From Lactiplantibacillus herbarum (GTDB taxonomy: Bacteria > Bacillota > Bacilli > Lactobacillales > Lactobacillaceae), in the NCBI RefSeq assembly GCF_001039045.1, contig NZ_LFEE01000018.1:1-54104 (forward strand): 54,104 nt of DNA, read 5' to 3'. The translations under genes were made by a program, and so were the position numbers. How positions within the stretch are numbered: position 1 is the stretch's first letter; every line of letters starts with the position of its first letter. Below are positions 33,611 to 42,493 of this stretch, in pieces. The notes under the pieces were generated by a model that was not told where the DNA came from, made no database searches, and worked only from the letters and a program-made list of their open reading frames with translations.

Positions 33611-35020
33611 ATGGTGAACAACATGCCAAATGACGAACCATTAACGCCCAAGACCGGGTTAGTTGTTTCTAGTGTGTCAGCGTTGAGTGCAGTCCAACAG
33701 ACCGTCTTGGCCGAACTGTATTTGCCATTAATTGGTCCGCTGGCATACAGTCTTTACGCGGCTTTACGCGGCCTTCAGAGTACGGAAAATGAATTGAGTA
33801 ATCGTCGAAGTCACGCTGAATTACTCGGAATCTTAGGTGCTGACTTGCCAACGGTGTTAGCTGCTCGGCGTAAGTTAGAGGCGACTGGTCTACTTCAAAG
33901 TTATTATCAAGAAGATGAATTGGGCACTGTCTATATTTATCAACTCCAGTTGCCGTTGCCAGCTTTACAGTTCTTTGCGGACGACTTACTCAGTGTTCTA
34001 TTGTTAGATACGGTGGGTGAGCTTCGTTACCAGCAATTAGCCAGTGATTTTACACCTAGTCAGATCGACTTACGGGCGGCTAAGAACGTGACGGCTAACA
34101 TCTTAGAGGTCTTTCACGTAGATAGCCAAAAGGTGACAACGACGCCACTATCTGTTCAAAAAGTACGGGCGCAGTTAGCAGCCGGTGAACCCGCGGAAGC
34201 GACGTCGCCAGTACTCAGTGATGATGATTTTGATTGGCAGTTATTGGGCCAAATCTTGAAGCAAAATTACGTTGATCTGAAACAAGTCGCTAGTTCACGG
34301 CAATTGATTGTGACGGAAAGTCGTGTTTACGGCATTAGTGAGATTGAGATGGCGAAGCTGATCAGTGAAGTAGCCAGTCTAACAACCGGGCAATTCGATG
34401 AGAATCAGCTGAAGCTGTTGATTGCGCGACGCTATGAACGCCCCACAGCACCGATTCAGCCAGTTCAAGTCAGTGCGACTAGTGAGCCAGCAACGACTGT
34501 TGAAGCCGGTAAGACGAGCCAATTGTCACAACCTGAACAACAGTTAGTCGATTACGCAAAATCAGCGGCACCATATGACTTTTTAAATGCAATCAAGCAA
34601 GAAAAGCATGGTTTTGTAACGAGCGGTGAGAACCGTTTAGTTCATGACTTGATTGGTCGCGGTGTACTGCCGAATGCGGTGATCAATATGGTGATTTACT
34701 ATCTGCTACAGAACCGTGAATTAGCGGCACTGAATCGTAATCTGCTGGAGACGGTTGCTAATGATTGGCAACAGCATGGGATTACGACACCAGAAGCAGC
34801 ATTGACTTATCTTAAGCAGCGTCAGCAGCCTAAGCAACCGGCCACTCGTCGTAAGTCTAACAACCGTCCAACTCGTAAGGAAATTATTCCGGAGTGGGCG
34901 AAGAAAGAGACTGAGACGGGGACTAAAAAGCAGCCTGCTAATCAGTTGACGGCTGCACAACGGAAACAGCTTGCTGAACGGGTTGCTAAGTTGGAATCGA
35001 ATTCAGAAAAGGAGGACTAA
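33611..35020 (+). CDS. dnaB: Replication initiation and membrane attachment protein DnaB
   Basis: Helps load the replicative helicase at oriC and during restart together with DnaD and DnaI; not the helicase itself. The 469-residue protein has an N-terminal winged-helix region (LTPKTGLVVSS, LYLPLIGPLAYSLY, AARRKLEATGLLQSYY) and a DnaB_2-like C-terminal helical domain near residues 305-395 (AKSAAPYDFLNAIKQEKHG, PNAVINMVIYYLLQN). A charged tail with RKSNNRPTRKEIIPEWAKKE follows. The start may be ATG 33611 or ATG 33623; binding sites are unclear for both. dnaI follows after 3 bases. Confidence 0.92.
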   Translation: MVNNMPNDEPLTPKTGLVVSSVSALSAVQQTVLAELYLPLIGPLAYSLYAALRGLQSTENELSNRRSHAELLGILGADLPTVLAARRKLEATGLLQSYYQEDELGTVYIYQLQLPLPALQFFADDLLSVLLLDTVGELRYQQLASDFTPSQIDLRAAKNVTANILEVFHVDSQKVTTTPLSVQKVRAQLAAGEPAEATSPVLSDDDFDWQLLGQILKQNYVDLKQVASSRQLIVTESRVYGISEIEMAKLISEVASLTTGQFDENQLKLLIARRYERPTAPIQPVQVSATSEPATTVEAGKTSQLSQPEQQLVDYAKSAAPYDFLNAIKQEKHGFVTSGENRLVHDLIGRGVLPNAVINMVIYYLLQNRELAALNRNLLETVANDWQQHGITTPEAALTYLKQRQQPKQPATRRKSNNRPTRKEIIPEWAKKETETGTKKQPANQLTAAQRKQLAERVAKLESNSEKED

Positions 35021-35023
35021 AAA

Positions 35024-35959
35024 ATGGAGAATATCTCAGAAACGTTACGGGTATTGATGAATCGTCGTAATTTGACTAGTCGTTATGAAGAATTGATGAC
35101 CACCGTTTATCAGGATCCAGATGTTCGTCAGTTTTTAGCCGCTCATCAAGAGGAATTGTCGAGCGATGCGTTGGAACGTTCTGCGGCTAAACTCTATGAG
35201 TTCTGTGAAGAGAAACGTAAAATTGCACGCCACGAACCAACTCAGGCACCGGGGTATCAACCAGCGTTAATCATGAGCAATCATTTGATTGATATTGCGT
35301 ACCACCCAACACCTCAGTTGCAGGAACAGCAGGCAGCGCGGGAATTACAACATCGGGTACGGTCAATCAGTATGCCTAAGGGTATCCAGACGGCAGATTT
35401 GAAGACCTACGAACAGGATGGCGACCGGGCGACTGCTTTGATGGCAGCACTCGACTTCATCGATGCTTACACACAGGCGCCTAAACGTTTTCACCGGGGG
35501 TTGTACTTATATGGCTCGTTCGGTGTCGGTAAGACTTATCTATTAGGTGCGATGGCGAATGCCTTGGCTGCTAAAGGGTTTAACACCACGTTAATCCATT
35601 TTCCAAGTTTTGCAGTTGAGATGAAACGTTCGATCAGTAACAATACCTCGGCTGACAAGGTCGATGCCATTAAACGGGCACCGATTCTGATGATCGATGA
35701 TATTGGTGCGGACGCGTCATCAACTTGGATTCGTGACGACGTTTTAGGTGTTATCCTGGAGTATCGGATGCAAGAAGAATTACCAACGTGTTTTTCATCG
35801 AACTTTTCCATGCAAGAATTGCAGGATGGTTACCTAACGCTCTCACAAAAGGGTGATGAAGAACCAATCAAGGCCCAGCGGATTATGCAACGGGTTCGTT
35901 ATCTTGCTGGTGAAATTGCAATGGTTGGTCGTAATCGTCGTTTAGATGATGGCCAATAA
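35024..35959 (+). CDS. dnaI: Helicase loader DnaI
   Basis: AAA+ ATPase that loads the replicative helicase. The 311-residue protein has an N-terminal helicase-interacting domain (about 1-120, with CEEKRKIARHEP) and a AAA+ domain. The domain shows Walker A LYGSFGVGKTYLL (about 164-176), Walker B ILMIDDIGAD, the sensor TCFSSNFSMQEL and an arginine-rich end (AQRIMQRVRYLA). ATG 35024 has GGAGG inside the dnaB end. It is the last gene of the polA-mutM-coaE-nrdR-dnaB-dnaI run before the thrS T-box. Confidence 0.95.
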   Translation: MENISETLRVLMNRRNLTSRYEELMTTVYQDPDVRQFLAAHQEELSSDALERSAAKLYEFCEEKRKIARHEPTQAPGYQPALIMSNHLIDIAYHPTPQLQEQQAARELQHRVRSISMPKGIQTADLKTYEQDGDRATALMAALDFIDAYTQAPKRFHRGLYLYGSFGVGKTYLLGAMANALAAKGFNTTLIHFPSFAVEMKRSISNNTSADKVDAIKRAPILMIDDIGADASSTWIRDDVLGVILEYRMQEELPTCFSSNFSMQELQDGYLTLSQKGDEEPIKAQRIMQRVRYLAGEIAMVGRNRRLDDGQ

Positions 35960-35968
35960 AATCACTAG

Positions 35969-35996
35969 TTGACTTTTAACGTAAAAGTGGTTTAAT
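35969..35996 (+). promoter_or_regulatory. Promoter of thrS
   Basis: TTGACT (35969-35974) and TTTAAT (35991-35996) are separated by 16 bases, just before the T-box leader. Confidence 0.65.
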
Positions 35997-35999
35997 GAG

Positions 36000-36237
36000 A
36001 TACAGATACAAAAGACACGCGCTATTCATCATGGATTACAGAGATCAAGGCCTTGTTCTGGAAGCCTTGGACCGGGTGAACGGTGTACCACTTTTGTGAA
36101 TAAGCTCAATTGAGCCGGAACGCTTCCGTTATTAGCGCTAATGAGTCAGTGCGTCGTAAGGCGTACTGAAAAATCGGGTGGAACCACGTCAATGACGTCC
36201 CTAATGCTAGTTTAGTCTGGCATTAGGGACTTTTTTG
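36000..36237 (+). promoter_or_regulatory. T-box leader for threonyl-tRNA synthetase
   Basis: The conserved T-box CGGGTGGAACCACG lies at 36175-36188. It is followed by a terminator stem of 11 bp (GTCCCTAATGC at 36197-36207 with GCATTAGGGAC at 36220-36230) and a T-run. Stem I lies upstream; ACC at 36087-36089 is a plausible threonine specifier codon. Uncharged tRNA-Thr would pair with the leader and stop termination, raising thrS expression. Confidence 0.92.
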
Positions 36238-36293
36238 TCGTCCCGGCGCGGTGTTCTGGTGAGTGGGTCAAATATAAGGAGAGTGTCAAGTAT

Positions 36294-38258
36294 ATGGCAA
36301 GTATTAATGTTAAGTTCCCAGATGGTGCTGAAAAGCAATTTGATGCCGGTGTTACGACGGAAGAAATTGCAAAGTCAATTAGTCCTTCATTGGCTAAACG
36401 ATCAGTTGCAGGTAAGTTCAACGATCAGATTGTGGACTATCGCCAACCACTGACAATCGATGGGACGATCGAAATCATCGCCGCAGATAGCGAAGACGGT
36501 TTGAACGTCTTACGGCAAACGGCTGCGCAAGTATTAGCAAACGCCGTTCAACAGTTATTCCCACACATCAACTTTGGGAGTGGTGCTGGTAATGCCAACG
36601 GTTTCTTCTTTGATACCGACAATCCAGAAGAAAATGGTAAGCAAGTTAGCAAGGATGATTTGGAAGCAATCAGTATCAAGATGGCTGCTATCATCAAGCA
36701 AGACTTACCAATCGAACGCGAAGTTTTAGCTAAGGCAGACGCTTTAGCTTTAGTTGGTGACAATCCTTACCAACAAGACTTAGTTAACGAACAAGCTGAA
36801 GCTAACGATGGTCAAGTCGTCGTTTACAAGCAGGGTGATTTCGTTGATCTATCCAACGGTGCTGTATTAGCAACAACGGGTAAGGTCAAAGTCTTCAAGC
36901 TATTGTCCGTTGCCGGTGCATACTGGCAAGGCAAGTCCAGCAATCCAATGCTACAACGGATCTACGGGACTGCTTTCTTGAAGCAAAAGGACTTAGATGC
37001 TGACTTGAAACGTCGTCAAGAAGCTCGTGATCGTGATCACCGTGTTATCGGTAACGATTTAGACCTCTTCTTCGTTGATCCTAAGGTCGGTAATGGTCTT
37101 CCTTACTGGATGCCAAATGGTGCTACGATCCGTCGTCAGATCGAACGTTACATCGTCGACAAGGAAGTCGCTAACGGCTACCAACACGTTTACACACCAG
37201 TTCTTGCTAACTTAGACGTTTACAAGCAATCTGGTCACTGGGATCACTACCGTGAAGATATGTTCCCACCAATGGACATGGGTGATGGCGAACAGCTTGA
37301 ATTACGTCCAATGAACTGTCCTTCACATATCCAAGTGTACAATCACCATATTCGCTCATACCGTGAATTACCATTACGGATCGCTGAACTTGGGATGATG
37401 CACCGTTACGAAAAATCTGGTGCCTTGACTGGGTTATCACGTGTTCGTGAAATGACCTTGAACGATGGTCACACATTCGTTGCCTTGGATCAGATCGAAG
37501 AAGAATTCAAGAATATCTTGAGTTTGATGGTTGAAGTATACGAAGACTTTGATATTTCAGATTACCGTTTCCGTTTGAGTTACCGCGACCCTGAGAACAA
37601 AGAAAAGTACTTCGACAACGATGCAATGTGGGAACGTAGCCAAAAGATGTTGAAGTCTGCTATGGATGACATGGGCTTAGACTACTTTGAAGCTGAAGGC
37701 GAAGCTGCTTTCTACGGTCCTAAGTTAGACGTTCAAACGAAGACTGCACTTGGTGGTGAAGAAACCTTATCAACTATCCAATTGGGCTTCTTATTACCAG
37801 AACGCTTCGACTTGAAGTACGTTGGTGCTGATGGTGAAGAACATCGTCCAGTTATGATTCACCGTGGCCTTGTGTCAACGATGGAACGTTTCGTGGCTTA
37901 CTTGACTGAAATGTACAAGGGCGCTTTCCCAACTTGGTTAGCACCTAAGCAAGTAACGATCATCCCAGTTAACAACGGTGCTCACGGCGATTACGCTGAA
38001 ACAGTTCGTCGTCGTTTAGCAGAAGCTGGTGTTCGCGTAAGTATCGATGACCGTAACGAAAAGATGGGTTACAAGATTCGTGAATCACAAACGAAGAAAG
38101 TGCCATACTTGTTAGTTGTTGGTGATCAAGAAGTTGCCAGTGGTAGTGTTTCTGTTCGTAAGTACGGGGAAGAACGTACCGAATCAGAAGGGGTCGACTT
38201 ATTCGTTGGCGCCATCACACAAGAAATCAAGCATTACAGTCGTGGTGCTAGTAAATAA
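36294..38258 (+). CDS. thrS: Threonyl-tRNA synthetase
   Basis: Charges tRNA-Thr. The 654-residue protein has an N-terminal TGS domain (about 1-65), an editing domain with [17 protein letters not shown] and the second additional domain ending near residue 230. The class II core shows [16 protein letters not shown], the [12 protein letters not shown] zinc region, [26 protein letters not shown] (key residues RxE and the first Cys/His ligands) and [15 protein letters not shown]. The anticodon-binding domain lies in the last 100 residues. ATG 36294 has AAGGAGAG 10 bases upstream. It is controlled by the preceding T-box. Full length. Confidence 0.97.
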   Translation: MASINVKFPDGAEKQFDAGVTTEEIAKSISPSLAKRSVAGKFNDQIVDYRQPLTIDGTIEIIAADSEDGLNVLRQTAAQVLANAVQQLFPHINFGSGAGNANGFFFDTDNPEENGKQVSKDDLEAISIKMAAIIKQDLPIEREVLAKADALALVGDNPYQQDLVNEQAEANDGQVVVYKQGDFVDLSNGAVLATTGKVKVFKLLSVAGAYWQGKSSNPMLQRIYGTAFLKQKDLDADLKRRQEARDRDHRVIGNDLDLFFVDPKVGNGLPYWMPNGATIRRQIERYIVDKEVANGYQHVYTPVLANLDVYKQSGHWDHYREDMFPPMDMGDGEQLELRPMNCPSHIQVYNHHIRSYRELPLRIAELGMMHRYEKSGALTGLSRVREMTLNDGHTFVALDQIEEEFKNILSLMVEVYEDFDISDYRFRLSYRDPENKEKYFDNDAMWERSQKMLKSAMDDMGLDYFEAEGEAAFYGPKLDVQTKTALGGEETLSTIQLGFLLPERFDLKYVGADGEEHRPVMIHRGLVSTMERFVAYLTEMYKGAFPTWLAPKQVTIIPVNNGAHGDYAETVRRRLAEAGVRVSIDDRNEKMGYKIRESQTKKVPYLLVVGDQEVASGSVSVRKYGEERTESEGVDLFVGAITQEIKHYSRGASK

Positions 38259-38274
38259 TTTTTCACGCAATCTG

Positions 38275-38303
38275 TTGACAAGGGTTAAAATCACTGTTAA
38301 TAT
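38275..38303 (+). promoter_or_regulatory. Promoter of infC-rpmI-rplT
   Basis: TTGACA (38275-38280) and TAATAT (38298-38303) are spaced 17 bases, close to consensus, immediately before the L20 leader. Confidence 0.85.
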
Positions 38304-38309
38304 ATTGGA

Positions 38310-38433
38310 GTTGAGAAAAAAAGCAGAAGCACCCGCTTCTCGCCTTGGTAACAGATGTTATCGGGCAGATGAACGATGAATTGATTCCCATTAACGGGGT
38401 TGAGCGGGCGTAGTATGCGCCCGCTCTTTTTTT
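38310..38433 (+). promoter_or_regulatory. Ribosomal protein L20 leader with terminator
   Basis: The 5' leader of infC contains GAAGCACCCGCTTCTCGCCT and further paired segments typical of Firmicutes L20 leaders. It ends in a GC-rich hairpin (GAGCGGGCG with CGCCCGCTC, 38402-38426) and T7. Excess L20 binding would favour termination, giving feedback on infC, rpmI and rplT. Family assignment by recollection of the motif and context. Confidence 0.85.
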
Positions 38434-38469
38434 GTGAATTTCTCTAGAATTTTACGGAGGTGAATTACC

Positions 38470-38985
38470 ATAGCTAAAGATTCGATTGTTAATGACGGTA
38501 TCCGTGCTCGCGAAGTACGCTTGATCGCCAGCGATGGTGAACAATTAGGTGTTAAGTCACGAGAAGACGCGATGCAAATTGCTGAAGACGAGAACTTGGA
38601 TCTAGTATTAGTTGCACCAAAGTCAAAACCACCAGTAGCTAGAATCATGGATTATGGGAAATACCGTTTCGAATTGCAAAAGAAGGAACGCGAAGCCCGT
38701 AAGAACCAAAAAGTGGTCAGTCTTAAAGAAGTCCGCTTGAGTCCAACTATTGATACTAATGACTTTAATACGAAGCTAAACCATGCTGAGAAGTTCTTAG
38801 CAAAAGGTGATAAAGTTCGTGTTTCCATTCGGTTTAAGGGTCGTGCCATTACCCATAAGGATATTGGTCGTCAAGTTTTAAACCGGATGATTGAAGCTAC
38901 TAAAGAATTTGCTTCCGTTGAAGCTTATCCAAAGATGGATGGCCGAAGCATGTTCTTAGTACTAGCACCAAAAGCAACTAAGTAA
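38470..38985 (+). CDS. infC: Translation initiation factor IF-3, apparent AUA start
   Basis: Binds the 30S subunit and checks start-codon selection. The family's N-terminal sequence ([26 protein letters not shown], residues 2-27) is encoded in frame from an ATA at 38470, 9 bases after GGAGG (38456-38460). No ATG, GTG or TTG is suitable; the next TTG at 38521 would delete the conserved N-terminus. Bacillus and E. coli infC use ATT, so a non-canonical start is normal and is linked to autoregulation by IF-3. An in-frame ATT at 38464 is only 3 bases from GGAGG. The product is 171 residues, with the linker and C-domain intact ([31 protein letters not shown]). An L20 leader controls the operon. Confidence 0.93.
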   Translation: MAKDSIVNDGIRAREVRLIASDGEQLGVKSREDAMQIAEDENLDLVLVAPKSKPPVARIMDYGKYRFELQKKEREARKNQKVVSLKEVRLSPTIDTNDFNTKLNHAEKFLAKGDKVRVSIRFKGRAITHKDIGRQVLNRMIEATKEFASVEAYPKMDGRSMFLVLAPKATK

Positions 38986-39007
38986 ATTTTTAGGAGGATT
39001 ATTGATT

Positions 39008-39202
39008 ATGCCAAAACAAAAGACAAACCGTGCAGCTGCAAAACGTTTTAAGGTAACTGCAAAGGGTAACATTATCAGTGCCAATGCTTTTACTAGCCAC
39101 CGTTTCCATGGTAAGACTAAGAAACAACGTCGCCAATTACGTGGTACGGCTATTATTGAAAAGCCAATGGTTAAAACATACCACAAGTTATTACAAAAAT
39201 AA
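39008..39202 (+). CDS. rpmI: 50S ribosomal protein L35
   Basis: A 64-residue basic ribosomal protein, MPKQKTNRAAAKRFKVTAKG at the start and KTYHKLLQK at the end. ATG 39008 is the family start; an in-frame TTG two codons earlier is ignored. TTAGGAGG lies just upstream. It is second in infC-rpmI-rplT. Confidence 0.98.
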   Translation: MPKQKTNRAAAKRFKVTAKGNIISANAFTSHRFHGKTKKQRRQLRGTAIIEKPMVKTYHKLLQK

Positions 39203-39238
39203 TTCACAACGTTTTAGTTAAATCTAGGAGGAAATAAC

Positions 39239-39595
39239 ATGGCTCGAGTAAAAGGTGGAACAGTAACACGTAAACGTCGCAAACGTATTTTAAAATTAGC
39301 TAAAGGTTACCGCGGTGCTAAGCATATCCAATTTAAGGTTGCTAAGGACCAAGTAATGAAGTCGTACCAATACTCTTTCCGCGATCGTCGCAAGCGTAAG
39401 AGTGACTTCCGTCGTCTTTGGATTGCGCGTATCAACGCCGCAGCCCGTATGAACGACATGAGCTACAGCCAATTAATGCACGGTTTGAAGTTAGCTAACG
39501 TTGACATGAACCGTAAGATGCTCGCTGATTTAGCAGTTAACGATATGGCAGCTTTCACTGCTTTAACTGAAACCGCTAAGCAAGCACTTGCTTAA
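39239..39595 (+). CDS. rplT: 50S ribosomal protein L20
   Basis: A 118-residue RNA-binding protein needed early in 50S assembly, starting [20 protein letters not shown] and with [18 protein letters not shown]. It likely represses its own operon through the leader at 38310. AGGAGG precedes ATG 39239. A terminator follows. Confidence 0.98.
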   Translation: MARVKGGTVTRKRRKRILKLAKGYRGAKHIQFKVAKDQVMKSYQYSFRDRRKRKSDFRRLWIARINAAARMNDMSYSQLMHGLKLANVDMNRKMLADLAVNDMAAFTALTETAKQALA

Positions 39596-39625
39596 TTAAA
39601 AATAATTTGGGGAGTTTTCCCTGAC

Positions 39626-39667
39626 ATAAAAGGACGGACAGCCTCTGGGGTGTTCGTCCTTTTATAT
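39626..39667 (+). terminator. Intrinsic terminator of infC-rpmI-rplT
   Basis: ATAAAAGGACG and CGTCCTTTTAT pair around a GC-rich loop segment; the descending arm itself ends in TTTTATATA. The following 270 bases up to 39938 are AT-rich, with TACAAT near 39759 as a possible -10, and no gene. Confidence 0.75.
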
Positions 39668-39938
39668 ATTACTAGTGGGTCGTGTAAAAGCGCCAAGTTA
39701 CTCAATTTATGTAGAATTGAAAAATGGAACCACATATATGTAAGGATATTTATATGATACAATAATATTTAGACGTACAGTGATGACCTGAAAAATGATT
39801 GTTTCAGAAAAATGGGCATACTGGCTAAGTATTGATATTTAGTCGAATAAGTGACAAGGCTAATTATAGAAATAATCTAGTAGATAATGGTGGCTTATAC
39901 TGAAATGAGTCATCAGGGGGACGAGGGGAATTCAGTAA

Positions 39939-41699
39939 ATGGTATCATCAAAGTTTAGGAAACAGTTACAACCGGTTGTAACGACTTTATTTGTTTTAGC
40001 GCTAGCTTTCATCGCAACGTATCCAGCATTCAGTGGGCATTATTTTGCTATCAATAATGATGGATCTATTCATCTTGCACGCTTGGAATCACTGTATCAA
40101 GCGTTTAAGGCTGGACGATTGCCCAGTCTAGTTAACTTTATCGGGTTTGGAAATCAAGGCGTTGCCATGAATGCCATGTATCCATGGCTGACAATGATGA
40201 TTTATGTGATTCCTCGGTTTATTCTGCACAATCCCATGTCAGGATTGGCAGCTGGATTCTTAATCATGAACATTATTACGACCGTTAATACTTATTGGTT
40301 AGCTAAATACTTAGGCCGTAATCGATTAATTATTTGGCTTGGCGTGATCACTTATCAATTTAATGCCTACCATTTTCAATTAATGTATACTCGGGTGGCG
40401 CTTGGCGAAGCATTTGGGTATGCTTTTCTACCGCTGGTCATGTTAGGTATGTTCAAGATTTGGAATCACGAAAAAAATGGCATTATTTTGCTGGCGTTGG
40501 GCATGAGCTTGGTAGCAAATTCACACGTGTTGTCATTAGTGATGTTTGCTGGCCTTATCATAATTTTTGAAATTATTCGCTTAGTCTTTCGTAAAATTAC
40601 GTTTTCAGAGGTTAAATCTTTATTTGCCGGTGCGGGGCTTGCATTATTAATGGCTAGTTACTCACTTTATAACGTTGTTAGTTGGATGCTTCATAATAAG
40701 ATGGTTTCGCCAACACCAACTTTGTATGCATTAGATCCGGCTCGTGAATTTACAAAGATAATAACTAATGATATCTCAGAATCAGCCATTGGTGCTCATA
40801 TGGGTATTGCGTTAATGCTCATTATGTTATTTTTAGTAGGGCAGCTTTTGGTGCATGCTAAGGGTTCTTGGCAATATTGGATAATTGGTGCTACAACTGT
40901 TTTTGTTTTAGCTCAAAATTGGTTTCAATCTGAGGCGTTGATCAACACGCCTGCTATGCTCATTCAATTTACGATGCGCTTCATTACCATTGTTGCAGTA
41001 TGTGTATCGATTAGCTTAATTTTGTATTTGAATCAAATAAACTGGCATTCAAGACCTGCTGCAATTTTTATGAGCTTAGTTGTTGTTGCAATCGGCTTAG
41101 CTGGTGTGATTCATTTTCATAGTCAGAATAAGACTGACTATCAGTGGGCACAGACGCATCAACAACCGAATAATCTTGTTCAAAGGAGAGATATTCGGCA
41201 CTTAACCAGAAAAAATTACTATAGAAATGTTAATCTCATGACGTTACCTGATTATCATATGAAGAAGCTGGATGGTACTCAAGACATAGCTTCAGAGTTG
41301 AAGAAAGACCCAGGATTTGGTAGTGCTAATCGTTTGAATAAAGCAACAGTAAACTTTGACAATCGCGGCGCAAGCAAGTTTAAGGCGACGGCAGCCACTG
41401 ATCAAAGTGTAAGCTTCACGTATCATCAAAAAAAGAGTGCCAAGACTGTGAAACTTCCAGTTATTGGGTACAATAATGTTAATTATCAGATTAAGGTCAA
41501 TGGGCGATCTGTCACATATCGTCGTTCGCAGGGACAGCTGAAAGTTAAGGTGCCTAAGGGCCACAGTAAGATTGTAGTTTCTATTGCTAACAACTCACGG
41601 CATGGTTGGGTGTTGCTGATAACATTTTTAACTTATGTTGTTGCTCTGATGCTATTGGGACTTGCGAATCGGTCCAAGCTGTCGTCAGAACAGTCGTAA
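39939..41699 (+). CDS. Polytopic membrane protein, PTPS-related/GT-C-like
   Basis: A 586-residue protein with about 11 hydrophobic helices in residues 1-400 and an extracytoplasmic beta-rich part (about 400-550). It closes with one helix near residues 555-578 and a short tail. The first outer loop has NNDGSIHLARLESLYQAF, an acidic and His/Arg pattern typical of PTPS-related membrane proteins thought to be GT-C glycosyltransferases. It is similar in plan to the YfhO protein at 5159 but clearly a different family. The gene is flanked by terminators and monocistronic. It is AT-richer than neighbouring genes, which may suggest separate ancestry. The substrate is unknown. Confidence 0.65.
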   Translation: MVSSKFRKQLQPVVTTLFVLALAFIATYPAFSGHYFAINNDGSIHLARLESLYQAFKAGRLPSLVNFIGFGNQGVAMNAMYPWLTMMIYVIPRFILHNPMSGLAAGFLIMNIITTVNTYWLAKYLGRNRLIIWLGVITYQFNAYHFQLMYTRVALGEAFGYAFLPLVMLGMFKIWNHEKNGIILLALGMSLVANSHVLSLVMFAGLIIIFEIIRLVFRKITFSEVKSLFAGAGLALLMASYSLYNVVSWMLHNKMVSPTPTLYALDPAREFTKIITNDISESAIGAHMGIALMLIMLFLVGQLLVHAKGSWQYWIIGATTVFVLAQNWFQSEALINTPAMLIQFTMRFITIVAVCVSISLILYLNQINWHSRPAAIFMSLVVVAIGLAGVIHFHSQNKTDYQWAQTHQQPNNLVQRRDIRHLTRKNYYRNVNLMTLPDYHMKKLDGTQDIASELKKDPGFGSANRLNKATVNFDNRGASKFKATAATDQSVSFTYHQKKSAKTVKLPVIGYNNVNYQIKVNGRSVTYRRSQGQLKVKVPKGHSKIVVSIANNSRHGWVLLITFLTYVVALMLLGLANRSKLSSEQS

Positions 41700-41721
41700 T
41701 TAAACAAGTTGTCTGAGAAGT

Positions 41722-41780
41722 TTAATAAAAGAGCAGGTCAGTGTTTTCAATGTTGAAAATACTGACCTGCTCTTTTATTA
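41722..41780. terminator. Very long hairpin, probable terminator of the 586-residue membrane protein gene
   Basis: TAATAAAAGAGCAGGTCAGT pairs almost perfectly with the arm ending in CTGACCTGCTCTTTTATTA, and TTTTCAA with TTGAAAA inside. This is about 28 bp with one mismatch and a tiny loop. Both ends are A/T-rich, so it could act on both strands. Confidence 0.75.
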
Positions 41781-41865
41781 AAGCTAGATTCACGTTGCTG
41801 ATTAGAAGACCAATTTAATGATGAAAGTAGTCTGTTTGACTGAGAATATAGTTCCTAAAATCAAA

Positions 41866-41898
41866 AAAGAGCCCGGAATGAAAATTCCAGGCTCGAAG
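41866..41898 (-). terminator. Intrinsic terminator of the small membrane protein gene
   Basis: On the minus strand GAGCC-GGAAT pairs with ATTCC-GGCTC (plus-strand 41871-41896), followed by T6. Confidence 0.8.
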
Positions 41899-41910
41899 CA
41901 AACGCGCTAT

Positions 41911-42255
41911 TTAGTAACTTGAACCCATAGAAAATAGCGCAGAAATAATGGTCCCAATAAAGAAGAAATAGAGTGCTGCGATAACAATTGCAATAATAAA
42001 TTGAACTAAACCAGCACGATTCCAAGTTGCTTGAACTGCTTTGAAAGTTGCAACATCTTTGTAGTCGCCTTTTTGCCAAGCCCATTGGTTTCCCTTGAAG
42101 CCTACGACAAAAATCCAAACGATGTTAAAAATTGGAATAAGTGTTAAAAGTGGTAAGTAAGTTCGGTTACCGATGCCCCAAATAAAGTTGTACATGAAGG
42201 CGCCCCAGTTCCATCCTTTAACCTCTGCTGGTACTTGATTCCCGTTTTCTTCCAT
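41911..42255 (-). CDS. Small membrane protein of unknown function
   Basis: A 114-residue protein, MEENGNQVPAEVKGWNWGAF at the start, with hydrophobic segments near residues 37-55 and 84-110. The NWGAFMYNFIWGIGN stretch recurs in small lactobacillar membrane proteins that are sometimes labelled ribonuclease G without support; I would not adopt that name. ATG 42255 has GGAGG about 5 bases upstream. It is a single gene with its own terminator. Confidence 0.7.
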   Translation of the reverse strand: MEENGNQVPAEVKGWNWGAFMYNFIWGIGNRTYLPLLTLIPIFNIVWIFVVGFKGNQWAWQKGDYKDVATFKAVQATWNRAGLVQFIIAIVIAALYFFFIGTIISALFSMGSSY

Positions 42256-42451
42256 GATTGTAATTCCTCCAAAAAATTGCAGCTTTTATTGACGTCAGTA
42301 TTTGGTCAACCCCTAGAACTAATTAAGTATATCGTAAGTTTAACGAAGATACTAGTTAAAAATGAAAATACTCTTGAAAATATTAATTGTTTTATGAAAA
42401 CTGATAAACAAGCTATCGAATGTGCATACTGTACTGCGAGTGGGTGCAAAT

Positions 42452-42478
42452 AAAAAAGAGCCTAATTAGACTCTTTTC
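42452..42478 (-). terminator. Intrinsic terminator of the PgaC/PgaD-like operon
   Basis: AAAAGAG (42454-42460) and CTCTTTT (42471-42477) pair; on the minus strand the hairpin ends in a T-run. Short stem, but well placed after the stop at 42494. Confidence 0.6.
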
Positions 42479-42493
42479 AATGGAACCATATAT

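Noticed and set aside
38521-38985. infC starting at TTG 38521
   Set aside because: This would remove 17 conserved N-terminal residues that are encoded in frame after a well placed GGAGG.
41911-42255. Ribonuclease G
   Set aside because: The protein is a 114-residue membrane protein without any nuclease or S1 domain; the label appears to be a propagated misannotation.
42235-42453. Rightward 72-codon frame ending in CAYCTASGCK
   Set aside because: It starts over the binding site and first codons of the leftward small membrane protein gene, has no binding site of its own and resembles no family.
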